Shown piece by piece: positions 38,267 to 47,363 of a stretch of DNA of 64,000 bases; the stretch's first letter is position 1, and every line of letters starts with the position of its first letter. The DNA comes from Nitrospira sp. (GTDB lineage: Bacteria > Nitrospirota > Nitrospiria > Nitrospirales > Nitrospiraceae), in the NCBI GenBank assembly GCA_015903945.1, contig JABMDL010000002.1:62001-126000 (forward strand), in the 5' to 3' direction. A program made the translations under genes and the position numbers. The notes below the pieces were generated by a model that worked only from the letters and a program-made list of their open reading frames with translations, was not told the origin of the DNA and made no database searches.

Positions 38267-38848
38267 TCAGTTCGGAGCTGCCTCGTGTTCGTTTGCGGTT
38301 GCAGGTCCGGATGAGACGCTGACCATGGCGGCGCGGAGCATTCTTTCATGCAGCCGATAGCCCTTTTGAAACTCCTCTACGACGTGATTGGAGGGCACGT
38401 TGTCGGATGGCACATGCGCGACGGCCTGATGCGTGGTTGGATCGAATACGTGGCCGATCGTCTCGACCGCCTGCACACCGAATTTGGCAAGGCTGCCGGA
38501 CAGTTGTTTCAGCGTCAGATCCACGCCCTGAACTAACGCGGAACCTGTCCCCTGCTCAGAATCGCGTGCGGCCTTGATCGCCCGTTCCAGATTGTCGATG
38601 ACAGGCAGCAATTCTCTCAGGAGCTGTTCGTTGCCGAACTTGATCTGATCCCGCTGATCGCGCTGAGCAAGCCGCTTATAGTTTTCGAACTCGGCCGCCT
38701 GCCTCAAGTATTTATCGTTCAGCGCGTTGCATTCGTCGGTCTTTGAACTCAGAGCTTTTTGTGCTTCCACAAGAAGGGGATCGGCCTCCGCGGTGTTCGA
38801 TGCCGATTCATCTGCACCGCCATTCTCTAACCCCTCAATTGTACTCAC
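38267..38848 (-). CDS. grpE: Nucleotide exchange factor GrpE
   Basis: KYLRQAAEFENYKRLAQRDQRDQIKFGNEQLLRELLPVIDNLERAI; Gly-Gln motif region HVFDPTTHQAVAHVPS. Confidence 0.93.
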   Translation of the reverse strand: MSTIEGLENGGADESASNTAEADPLLVEAQKALSSKTDECNALNDKYLRQAAEFENYKRLAQRDQRDQIKFGNEQLLRELLPVIDNLERAIKAARDSEQGTGSALVQGVDLTLKQLSGSLAKFGVQAVETIGHVFDPTTHQAVAHVPSDNVPSNHVVEEFQKGYRLHERMLRAAMVSVSSGPATANEHEAAPN

Positions 38849-38987
38849 TTTTACCTCGATGTTGTCCTGCTCTTGGTTGATGCGTGTGCCTATTCGTGCA
38901 AGCAGATATCCATAGCGGGAGAGAAGTCAACAGACGGGGAAAAGAAATGTCCTGAAAAAATGAGGGAGATGGCCCGATGTGGTGGTT

Positions 38988-39770
38988 TCAGGAGGGTGGC
39001 GTTGTGCCATGCGTGCGCCGGTAGAGGAACTCGAGTCCTTCCAGGGTCAATAATGGTTCAATCTTTTGAATCGAGGCGGTTTCCGGGGCGACGACAGCGG
39101 CGAGTCCTCCCGTGGCAATGACATAGGACGCATGTCCCATTTCCTGCTGCATACGTCGCACGAGGGCATCGACCAGGCCGGCGTATCCATACAGGAGCCC
39201 TGCTTGTATGCTGCTGGCCGTGTCGGTGCCGATGACGGTCTTGGGTCTCGCCAGTTCAACTTTGCTTAATTTGGCGGCGCGGGTGAACAGCGCTTCGGCT
39301 GAAATGCCAAGGCCCGGGGCAATGGCCCCGCCGAGGTAGTCTCCACCCTGGGTGACAGCACAGAAGGTCGTGGCGGTGCCGAAGTCCACAATAATGAGGT
39401 CACGGTGAAACTTGTGGTAGGCGGCGGCGGCATTGACAATACGGTCGCTGCCGATTTCCCCGGGATTCTTGTATCGAAGCGTCAGACCTGTGTCCATCTC
39501 CGAAGTAACGATGAGCGGTGTGCAGCCAAAATAAGAGCCGGCCATCGACTCGAACGTTTCCGTGAGGGACGGTACCACACTGGAAATAATCGCCCCGGTG
39601 ACCTGCTCAGGGGATCGGCCCGTCCGCGTGAGCAAATTCAGGCAGAGGACGCCGTATTCATCAACCGTCGCTTTTGGATTCGTGGCCAGCCGCCAATGGG
39701 CAAGGAGGGAGGAGCCCTCAAAAATGCCCCAGACGACGTTCGTATTGCCGATGTCGATCGCAACGAGCAT
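38988..39770 (-). CDS. coaX: Type III pantothenate kinase
   Basis: MLVAIDIGNTNVVWGIFEG, GSDRIVNAAAAYHKFHRDLIIVDFGTATTFCAVTQGGDYLGGAIAPGL. Confidence 0.95.
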   Translation of the reverse strand: MLVAIDIGNTNVVWGIFEGSSLLAHWRLATNPKATVDEYGVLCLNLLTRTGRSPEQVTGAIISSVVPSLTETFESMAGSYFGCTPLIVTSEMDTGLTLRYKNPGEIGSDRIVNAAAAYHKFHRDLIIVDFGTATTFCAVTQGGDYLGGAIAPGLGISAEALFTRAAKLSKVELARPKTVIGTDTASSIQAGLLYGYAGLVDALVRRMQQEMGHASYVIATGGLAAVVAPETASIQKIEPLLTLEGLEFLYRRTHGTTPPS

Positions 39771-39803
39771 GCTGCGTATTGTACCTGCTGGACGATGCAT
39801 CCG

Positions 39804-40643
39804 CTACTCCCGCAGATGAATGACATCTGCGGCGCGTATATCGAGGAGAGGAGGTATTCGTGTTTCGGAAGGGGGGCGAAAGGGCCGGACTTGTAGGGCT
39901 CCATCGAGTCCGATTGCCTCAGCTGTGCCCAGCAGTTCTTGGTCATCACCCAGAATAAGACGGACACGTTTGCCCAGAGTGCCGCAACGGGAAATATAGG
40001 CGTGGCGCAATCGATCAGGTCCGTGCGTCCGCAGCTTATCGAGGCCTTGCTCAAGTTCAAGTAACAGTTGAGTTAGCAGGTAAACTCTATTGACAAGTTG
40101 GTGAGAAATCGCATGGATTGATGTGGCTGTCTGACGCAAGTCTTCCGGAAATGATTCCTCCGTCATATTCACATTGAGGCCTATCCCGATCACGACGATC
40201 GGGGTGTCGGCTGAGATGTGCGTGCTCTCGCACAAAATGCCGCCCACTTTGCGTTCCTGGAATACGAGGTCGTTCGGCCACTTCAGAGATAACGGCACGG
40301 ACGCGGTCGTCTGAACAGCCTTTGCCGCTGCCAATGCACTGACGAGGGGCACCCACGAGAGCCATTCCGAAAGTGTAAGTGAAGGGCTGATGCCACGGAC
40401 CAGGGCGGAACAATAGATGTTGGCGCCGGGGGGGGAATACCAGTGACGTGCCCGGCGGCCTCGTCCGGCCGATTGTTGCTCGGCCACAACCACGGTTCCA
40501 TGTGCGGCGCCGGCCTGAGCCAGCCGCAGGGCTTCGGAATTGGTTGAGGCGAGTTCCTGATGCATGTGGATCTGTTGTCCGAACGCCTTTGTTGTCAGCG
40601 TGCTGCGAATGTCGTCGAGCGTGAGCGGAACGGTGGACAGCAT
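39804..40643 (-). CDS. birA: Biotin-[acetyl-CoA-carboxylase] ligase
   Basis: VVVAEQQSAGRGRRARHWYSPPGANIYCS, LKWPNDLVFQERKVGGILCES; no N-terminal HTH. Confidence 0.93.
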   Translation of the reverse strand: MLSTVPLTLDDIRSTLTTKAFGQQIHMHQELASTNSEALRLAQAGAAHGTVVVAEQQSAGRGRRARHWYSPPGANIYCSALVRGISPSLTLSEWLSWVPLVSALAAAKAVQTTASVPLSLKWPNDLVFQERKVGGILCESTHISADTPIVVIGIGLNVNMTEESFPEDLRQTATSIHAISHQLVNRVYLLTQLLLELEQGLDKLRTHGPDRLRHAYISRCGTLGKRVRLILGDDQELLGTAEAIGLDGALQVRPFRPPSETRIPPLLDIRAADVIHLRE

Positions 40644-40645
40644 GG

Positions 40646-41527
40646 TCAGGTGGACCGGCGTACAGGGCCTCGAACAGGAGATAAGACCAGACTCAGCGAC
40701 GCAGCCGGGGCCGAGTGAGTGAGCGCACCGATCGAAATACGATCGGCGCCGGCGATCGCCATGGCGCGAACGTTCTTCAAGGTAATGCCCCCCGACACTT
40801 CCACTGTGGCGCGGCCGTTGATCAGTTCGACTGAACGGCGCACCATGACCGGAGTCATATTGTCCAGCAGAATGATGTCGGCTTTTCCCGCGAGCGCCTG
40901 CCGGACTTCCGAAAGGGATTCGGCTTCAACGATGATGGGCATCGAGCCTGTTGCGTTCGCCTTTGCCAAGCGGCAGGCGGACCGGACGGCCTGTTTGCTA
41001 GGACGGAGAAGCGCCAGGTGGTTGTCTTTCACCAAGATGCCATCGCTGAGCGACATGCGATGATTGCTTCCGCCACCGAGGGCAACCGCCCATTTTTGAA
41101 GGGTGCGCCAGCCCGGCAGCGTTTTTCGCGTATCGAAAATGCTGGTCGTATGTCCTGAGACGGCTCGACAGAAACGGTTGGTCAATGTGGCGATACCGGA
41201 CAGATGCTGGAGGAAGTTCAACGCGACCCGTTCAGCCTGTAAGATCGATCGCCCGTCTCCGGCCACGTGCATGATCGGCTCGCCGTTCTTGGCCGGCTCA
41301 CCGTCATGCCGCAGGACGGTAACGGCGAGAGTGGGATCAACCATGAGAAAGGTCTGCACGGCTGCGGCCATTCCGGCCACGATCAACGGCTGTTGCGCGA
41401 CAATCGTGGCACGGGCCGGCACCGGTTTTGAGAAGAGCGCGGAGGTGGTGGCGTCGCCTTGGCCGAGGTCTTCTTCCAGTCCATGCCGGACCGCACGGCG
41501 AATCTCTGCGGCGGGGAGCCTGGCCAT
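40646..41527 (-). CDS. nadC: Nicotinate-nucleotide diphosphorylase (carboxylating)
   Basis: EDLGQGDATTSALF, LNFLQHLSGIATLTNRF, FDTRKTLPGWRTLQKWAVALGGGSNHRMSLSDGILVKDNH. Confidence 0.95.
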   Translation of the reverse strand: MARLPAAEIRRAVRHGLEEDLGQGDATTSALFSKPVPARATIVAQQPLIVAGMAAAVQTFLMVDPTLAVTVLRHDGEPAKNGEPIMHVAGDGRSILQAERVALNFLQHLSGIATLTNRFCRAVSGHTTSIFDTRKTLPGWRTLQKWAVALGGGSNHRMSLSDGILVKDNHLALLRPSKQAVRSACRLAKANATGSMPIIVEAESLSEVRQALAGKADIILLDNMTPVMVRRSVELINGRATVEVSGGITLKNVRAMAIAGADRISIGALTHSAPAASLSLVLSPVRGPVRRST

Positions 41528-41530
41528 CGG

Positions 41531-44272
41531 TCACGTTCCCAGCATGGCACGCAGCTGTGCTTCACTGCTGGCCAACAATGCGCGGTCACGAGACAAGGTG
41601 CGCACTCGCTCCTGATGTTCGGCGAGCACCTCCGGCGGCGCTTTCGATACGAACTCCGCATTCTTCAGTTTCCCGTCGAGCCGCTGCGCCTCCTTGTCGG
41701 TTTCCGCAAGTTGTTTGGCCAGACGGTCGAGCGCTTTCTTGAGATCGACGTCGCCGGACACCACGAGGCCTACCGACAGGCCTTCCGTGACGAGTCGAAG
41801 CAGTTTGTCTGCCGGCCACTCTTGTGCCGGTTTCACCTCGGCTGTGCCTCGGCTGAGATGAGCCAGATGCGGCTGTAACTGATGGAGCCGGTCTTGCCTA
41901 TCCGAGTCATCGTGTCCGACGTGAAGCGGGATTTGCTGTCCCGGCGAGTAGTTTAGGAGGACCCGGCCGGTGCGGGCGAGTCCGACCGCTTGTTCCAGGA
42001 GTGCAAACTGCTGCTCTGCCTCAGGTGATGTCCATGTCTGGTCGAGGGTCGGATACTGCTGCACAACGATGCTCTCGCCCTGATGGGGGATTGTCTGCCA
42101 AATTTCTTCTGTGATGAACGGCATGAACGGATGAAGCAGCCGCATCGTCGTCTCCAGGGTCTCGACCAGTGTGTGCCTCGTGCCTGCTCCGTCCGGATGG
42201 TCGGGCGTTTGGAGCACCGGTTTGATCAATTCCACATACCAATCACAGTACTCATGCCAGATGAATTGATAGAGGGCTGCGGCGGCACGATCGAACCGGT
42301 AAGACTCCAGCTCGGCAGTGACGGTGCGGATGGTATGGCCGAGGCGGCTCAAGATCCACTGATCAGGGAACGTCCGTCGTGCCGGCGGCAAGGGAGATCG
42401 CGGACCGTTGAGATACATCAGCGCAAACCGGGCGACGTTCCAAATCTTGTTCGCGAAATTGCGGTAGCCTTCGATTCGTTCTTCCGCCAGCTTGATGTCG
42501 CGCCCCGGCGAGGCCATCGAGGCCAGCGTAAACCGCAGGGCGTCGGTGCCGAATTGATTCATGACGTGCAACGGATTGATCACGTTGCCCTTGGACTTGC
42601 TCATCTTCTGCCCCTCGGCATCACGGACCAGCGCATGGATGTACACATCCTTAAACGGCACGTCGCCCATGAACTTCAAGCCCATCATGATCATCCGGGC
42701 GACCCAGAAAAATAGAATGTCCAGGCCCGTGACTAATGTGGAGGTCGGGTAATAGGTTTTCATCTCGGGCGTCTGATCCGGCCATCCCAAGGTTGAGAAC
42801 GGCCACAGGGCTGAAGAGAACCAGGTGTCGAGCACGTCGGGGTCGCGCAATAATTGCCCGCTGCCACAGACAGGACATTGGGCCGGATCCGACTTGGAGA
42901 CAATCGGCTTGGCACCTTGCAGGATCGCCGTCCGGTCAGCGGTGGTAACGATCTGACGGTCGTTGCAAGCTCGGCAGTACCAGGCCGGAATTTGATGCCC
43001 CCACCAAATTTGCCGGGAGATGCACCAGTCTTTGATCTCCCGCATCCATCCAAGATAGTTGTTCACCCAGCCTTCTGGAATGATGCGAATCCGCCCCTCC
43101 TCGACTGCTTTAATGGCAGGATCGGCGAGAGGCTGAATCTTGACGAACCACTGAGGTGACAGATAGGGTTCGACGACCGTCTTACATCGGTAGCACTTGC
43201 CGACCGCCATCTTGTGATCGTCGGTTTTTTCGAGGATTCCCCGTTCACGGAGGAGGGCTTCGACCTTGGGCCGCGCTTTGGAGACAGGGAGACCTCGAAG
43301 CATGTCGATCACCGATGTCTCGACCGCTCCCTTCTGCATCCCGGCCTGGTCAAGCAAGGCGGCATGATCGAGCACAGCAATTCGAGGCAGGTTGTGCCGT
43401 TCCCCCGCGTCGTAGTCGTTGAAGTCGTGCGCCGGCGTGATCTTGACTGCGCCGGTGCCGAATTCCAGATCGACGAGAATCGGATCGCCGACGATTGGAA
43501 TCTCCCGCGTGGTGAGCGGAAGGCGAACTCTCTTGCCGATTAGATGGCGGTACCGAGGGTCTTCAGGATGAACCGCCACGGCCGTATCTCCCAGCATCGT
43601 TTCCGGACGTGTGGTGGCAACGGTCAGTGCTGCATGTGGATCGTCGGCCAGCGGATACTTTAAATGGTAGAGCTTTCCCTTGATTTCCTCATGCTCCACT
43701 TCAATATCTGACAGGGCGGTGAGGCAACGGGGGCACCAGTTAATCAGCCGCTCGCCGCGATAGATCAAGCCGTCTTCATGCAGCCGTACGAAGACTTCGA
43801 GGACCGCTTTCGACAACCCCTCGTCCATGGTAAATCGCAACCGGTCCCAGTCGCAGGATTCTCCGAGCTGTTTCTGCTGGGCGATGATCGTATTGCCGGA
43901 TGTGGCTTTCCACTGCCACACCCGTTCGACGAAGCGCTCACGGCCCAGCGACTCGCGGGACATCCCTTCAGCCATGAGTTGCTTCTCAACTACGTTTTGC
44001 GTCGCGATGCCGGCATGGTCAGTGCCGGGAAGCCAGAGGGTGTTGTGGCCCTGCATGCGCCGCCATCGAATCAGAATGTCTTGCAACGAATGGTTGAGCG
44101 CGTGGCCAACGTGGAGTGAGCCGGTCACATTCGGCGGTGGGATGACGATGCAGTAGGGCTGGCCTGGATGGTCGACGGCGGCCCGGAAATAGCCACGGGC
44201 AATCCATTCTCGCGACCATCGGTCTTCGACGGATTTGGGTTCGTATGTCTTCTCCAATTGCGGCGTGCTCAT
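41531..44272 (-). CDS. valS: Valine-tRNA ligase
   Basis: PPPNVTGSLHVGHALNHSLQDILIRWRRMQGHNTLWLPGTDHAGIATQ; KMSKSKGNVINP; C-terminal coiled coil. Confidence 0.97.
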   Translation of the reverse strand: MSTPQLEKTYEPKSVEDRWSREWIARGYFRAAVDHPGQPYCIVIPPPNVTGSLHVGHALNHSLQDILIRWRRMQGHNTLWLPGTDHAGIATQNVVEKQLMAEGMSRESLGRERFVERVWQWKATSGNTIIAQQKQLGESCDWDRLRFTMDEGLSKAVLEVFVRLHEDGLIYRGERLINWCPRCLTALSDIEVEHEEIKGKLYHLKYPLADDPHAALTVATTRPETMLGDTAVAVHPEDPRYRHLIGKRVRLPLTTREIPIVGDPILVDLEFGTGAVKITPAHDFNDYDAGERHNLPRIAVLDHAALLDQAGMQKGAVETSVIDMLRGLPVSKARPKVEALLRERGILEKTDDHKMAVGKCYRCKTVVEPYLSPQWFVKIQPLADPAIKAVEEGRIRIIPEGWVNNYLGWMREIKDWCISRQIWWGHQIPAWYCRACNDRQIVTTADRTAILQGAKPIVSKSDPAQCPVCGSGQLLRDPDVLDTWFSSALWPFSTLGWPDQTPEMKTYYPTSTLVTGLDILFFWVARMIMMGLKFMGDVPFKDVYIHALVRDAEGQKMSKSKGNVINPLHVMNQFGTDALRFTLASMASPGRDIKLAEERIEGYRNFANKIWNVARFALMYLNGPRSPLPPARRTFPDQWILSRLGHTIRTVTAELESYRFDRAAAALYQFIWHEYCDWYVELIKPVLQTPDHPDGAGTRHTLVETLETTMRLLHPFMPFITEEIWQTIPHQGESIVVQQYPTLDQTWTSPEAEQQFALLEQAVGLARTGRVLLNYSPGQQIPLHVGHDDSDRQDRLHQLQPHLAHLSRGTAEVKPAQEWPADKLLRLVTEGLSVGLVVSGDVDLKKALDRLAKQLAETDKEAQRLDGKLKNAEFVSKAPPEVLAEHQERVRTLSRDRALLASSEAQLRAMLGT

Positions 44273-44345
44273 GATACATTCCAGGAAAGGAAGGGGCGCA
44301 TCTTAACATGTCTGTGCGGCCCAGCAAATGGCGTGGAGAGGCGGC

Positions 44346-44374
44346 TTGTGACCCTGTCCGGCCTATGCTATACA
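44346..44374 (+). promoter_or_regulatory. Sigma70-like extended -10 promoter
   Basis: TTGTGA - 17 nt - TATACA with TG extension (TATGCTATACA), upstream of the 39-aa ORF. Confidence 0.5.
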
Positions 44375-44419
44375 ACCTCTGTCAAAAGAAATTTACTCAC
44401 TTTACTGTAGGGAGCTGGC

Positions 44420-44539
44420 ATGGCACGAGGACGTGAGAAGGATCGCAAGACAAGACGGAAGCATCGAAAGAATGTGAAGCGGGTGAAGGCCTTGGTGAAG
44501 GCGCGTCGGGCAGCGGCAAGGCGCGGGAAGAAAGGGTAG
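44420..44539 (+). CDS. 39-aa very basic small protein (not in ORF track)
   Basis: MARGREKDRKTRRKHRKNVKRVKALVKARRAAARRGKKG*; purine-rich GGGAG SD 5' of ATG; promoter upstream. Confidence 0.6.
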   Translation: MARGREKDRKTRRKHRKNVKRVKALVKARRAAARRGKKG

Positions 44540-44564
44540 GGGCTTCGGCGAAGCCGCAGTAGGA

Positions 44565-45689
44565 CTACGGGTCGTCGATCAACCGCTTGAGTTCCGCTCT
44601 GATCTGTTGTTCAGCCAGTCCCGGGACAAGCTGCTGGACCGCCTGCCCGACGGTATTTTCGGCAACGGTTCGTATGAGGTCGTCGGCCATCAGGGGCGCC
44701 TGTTTCAACACAGCCGCCTGGATCTCATCCTTGATCAACTGATCGATCGAACCAACTTGCTCGTGAATGATCGTGGGGAGGTATTTGCGGATGCTGGCTT
44801 CGGCCTGTTCGTGCACCCACTGATCGACCGTTGTTTTGACCACCGATGTGACCATATCGGATATGGATTGTTTGACGATCGGCTCAAAGGTCGCCAGTTT
44901 CTTTTCCAGCAGGGATGGCAATTCTTGGGACACCAGAGGGCGGATGACCGACACCAGATACTCCTGGGACAGGATATCGCCGAGTTGAGCCCGCACTTCC
45001 TTTTGAACAATCGGCTGAACATTGATTGAAAGCTTGAGGTCGTCGTCATTCGAAATGGGACGCGGCACGGGTGTAGGCTGCGGTCCTTTGCCCAAGGATT
45101 GGAGGAGCGGGGCCGACACCTTGGGTTGTAGATCTCCCGTGTTTGCGGGAGATGCTGGTGCCACGGAGGGTGTCATGCGTGGGCTGTGCTGCTGAGTCCC
45201 GGCCTGCTCCGTGGGCTCGTTCGCGCGAAGGACCGGGTTCGGAGCGTCGTCTTCCTGATCATCTGAACCGGTCGAGGTCGGAGGCCATGTACGCCGTTTG
45301 AGTCCCGTGGTGGCGGCTCCCTCTTGTTGTTGCATGGACTTGATAAGAGTGAGCAAGTCGTCCGACTGGATTGGCTTGTTGAGGAATCCCTTGACTCCCA
45401 ATGTGCGGAGAAGTTTTTCATCCGGGTGATCGGCCGGATTGACCAGAGAAATGAGAGACGTTTCGGCTAGATGAGCGAGCTTATGGATTTCCTTGCAGAA
45501 ACCGGAGAACGTGATGTTGTTCAGTTGGTAATCGGCAATAATCAGCGCGGGGTTCATCTGTCGAGCCGCTTCCAATGCCGCGGGACCGTCCTGGAACCCC
45601 ATCACTTCAAACCCCTCCGGGGTTGAAAGTTGCTCGACCAACCGGCGAACGGCCGGGCTGCTGTCGACGACGAAGATGGGAGATGGCAT
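44565..45689 (-). CDS. Response-regulator (REC) domain protein with linker and long helical C-terminal domain
   Basis: MPSPIFVVDSSPAVRRLVEQL..LIIADYQLNN..GVKGFLNKPIQSDDLLTLI; C-term VGQAVQQLVPGLAEQQIRAELKRLI. Confidence 0.85.
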   Translation of the reverse strand: MPSPIFVVDSSPAVRRLVEQLSTPEGFEVMGFQDGPAALEAARQMNPALIIADYQLNNITFSGFCKEIHKLAHLAETSLISLVNPADHPDEKLLRTLGVKGFLNKPIQSDDLLTLIKSMQQQEGAATTGLKRRTWPPTSTGSDDQEDDAPNPVLRANEPTEQAGTQQHSPRMTPSVAPASPANTGDLQPKVSAPLLQSLGKGPQPTPVPRPISNDDDLKLSINVQPIVQKEVRAQLGDILSQEYLVSVIRPLVSQELPSLLEKKLATFEPIVKQSISDMVTSVVKTTVDQWVHEQAEASIRKYLPTIIHEQVGSIDQLIKDEIQAAVLKQAPLMADDLIRTVAENTVGQAVQQLVPGLAEQQIRAELKRLIDDP

Positions 45690-45824
45690 CGAATGCTCCG
45701 TATTTCTTAGGCTTTTACGAAGCTAGCAGTGAGGGTATTCTTTGTCAAGAAAACCGCTGATCGGCGATCGTAGTGAAGGTACGGTGGCCCCAGCAGCAGC
45801 ATATCCCGTGGAACCAGAGGACTA

Positions 45825-46559
45825 ATGGACATCGGCCATTCGATCAGAGTCGTGTTTTTCGACGCAGCCGATACGCTCTTTCATGTCAAGGGGTCCGTGG
45901 CCGAAATTTATCTCCGGCATGCGGTGGAATTCGGCTTCGCGCAGACGCCGGAGTCCCTCTCGGCCATCAAGCTGGCTTTTGGCCGGGCTTTTCGTGACGC
46001 TCCGCCACCGATATTTGCCGCGACGGAGCCGGTGCAGATCAAACACAGTGAGCGCCTCTGGTGGTTTGACGTCGTGCACAACGTGTTTTATCGAGTCGGA
46101 ATGTTCGAGCGGTTTGACGACTTTTTTGAGCGAGTGTTTCAGGTGTTTGAAGAACCGGGGGCCTGGCAGCTATTTCCTGAGACGGTACGGACACTGGCCG
46201 CGCTCAAGACGCAGGGAGTGGAACTGGGTATCATCTCAAACTTCGATTCACGACTCTTTTCCGTACTGCGCGGATTGGGACTCGCGGATGCATTCGACAC
46301 GGTCACGATCTCCAGTCTGGCGCAGGCTGCGAAGCCAGCTCCCAGGATCTTTCAATTAGCGCTGGACAAGCATGCCGTCGATCCGGAAGAGGCTCTGCAC
46401 ATCGGTGACAGTCTACGGGACGATGTCGAGGGGGCCCGCAAGGCCGGGTTGCACGCGGTGCTATTGGATCGTGGCGGCACGCAACAAACGGCAGCCGGCG
46501 TTCAAATCATCAGGAGCTTGGAAGAACTGGTTCCGCTCCTAGATCGGCTCGATCAGTAA
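45825..46559 (+). CDS. HAD-superfamily hydrolase
   Basis: VVFFDAADTLFHVKGSVAEIYL, GIISNFDSRL, KPAPRIFQLAL, LHIGDSLRDDVEGARKAGLHAVLLDR. Confidence 0.92.
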   Translation: MDIGHSIRVVFFDAADTLFHVKGSVAEIYLRHAVEFGFAQTPESLSAIKLAFGRAFRDAPPPIFAATEPVQIKHSERLWWFDVVHNVFYRVGMFERFDDFFERVFQVFEEPGAWQLFPETVRTLAALKTQGVELGIISNFDSRLFSVLRGLGLADAFDTVTISSLAQAAKPAPRIFQLALDKHAVDPEEALHIGDSLRDDVEGARKAGLHAVLLDRGGTQQTAAGVQIIRSLEELVPLLDRLDQ

Positions 46560-47273
46560 GGGGACAATCTCCTTCGCCCGTCCTCTGAGCGATAGATCCA
46601 CGAGATTAGTCTGCGGGGTCTCATCCAGATTGATTTCCACGACGAACGCGCCGGCCTCTTTTGCAATCGAGGCAAAACCCGCAGCCGGGTATACGACACC
46701 GGACGTGCCGATGATGAGGCACAGGTCGCACGAGCGAAGGGCTGTGTCGCTTCGCCGGAGGTCCTCTTCCGCGAGCGATTCACCGAACCAGACGATGTGG
46801 GGACGAAGCAGGCTATGACATGCTGTGCACCTCGGTAGGATCTGGATTGGAACGTCTCTGTTCTCCACGACCCGCTGGCATCTGGTGCAGCGGACCATCC
46901 AAATATTGCCGTGAATCTCGGACAGTTTGCGTGATCCCGCCGCCCGGTGCAGACCGTCCACATTTTGCGTGATCAGCCAGAATTGTGGATGGTGCCGTTC
47001 CATCTCGGCAACGGTCTCGTGGGCGGCGTTGGGCCGTTTTGTGGCGATCAACTCGCGGCGCCAGTTGTACCATTCCCAGACCAGCCGTGGGTCCTGTGCA
47101 AAGGCACCGGGTGTCGCCAGGTCTTCCGCACGAACATTCCGCCACAATCCATCTGTGCCGCGAAACGTTGGGACCCCACTGTCGGCCGAAATTCCGGCGC
47201 CGGTGAGCACGACGACGCTCTGTGCCGCGGCAAGCTTTTCTCTGACGAGGCCCAGATCCGAACCAGGTGCCAT
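46539..47273 (-). CDS. cobB: Sir2 family NAD-dependent deacylase (class III-like)
   Basis: VVLTGAGISADSGVPTFRG, WYNWRRELI, ITQNVDGLHRAAGSRKLSEIHG, CTRC..CTAC zinc ligands. Confidence 0.95.
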   Translation of the reverse strand: MAPGSDLGLVREKLAAAQSVVVLTGAGISADSGVPTFRGTDGLWRNVRAEDLATPGAFAQDPRLVWEWYNWRRELIATKRPNAAHETVAEMERHHPQFWLITQNVDGLHRAAGSRKLSEIHGNIWMVRCTRCQRVVENRDVPIQILPRCTACHSLLRPHIVWFGESLAEEDLRRSDTALRSCDLCLIIGTSGVVYPAAGFASIAKEAGAFVVEINLDETPQTNLVDLSLRGRAKEIVPLLIEPI

Positions 47274-47363
47274 AGTGGTTCAGTCTCCAACCGAGCGGCT
47301 GCGCCACTGCGCAGGCACATGCTATAGTACGCTCGTGTTGTCCGCAACCACGGGGATGGGAAC

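Noticed and set aside
44540-44560. GGCTTCGGCGAAGCC hairpin after the 39-aa ORF as a terminator
   Set aside because: Short stem (6-7 bp) with no U-tract; too weak to call.
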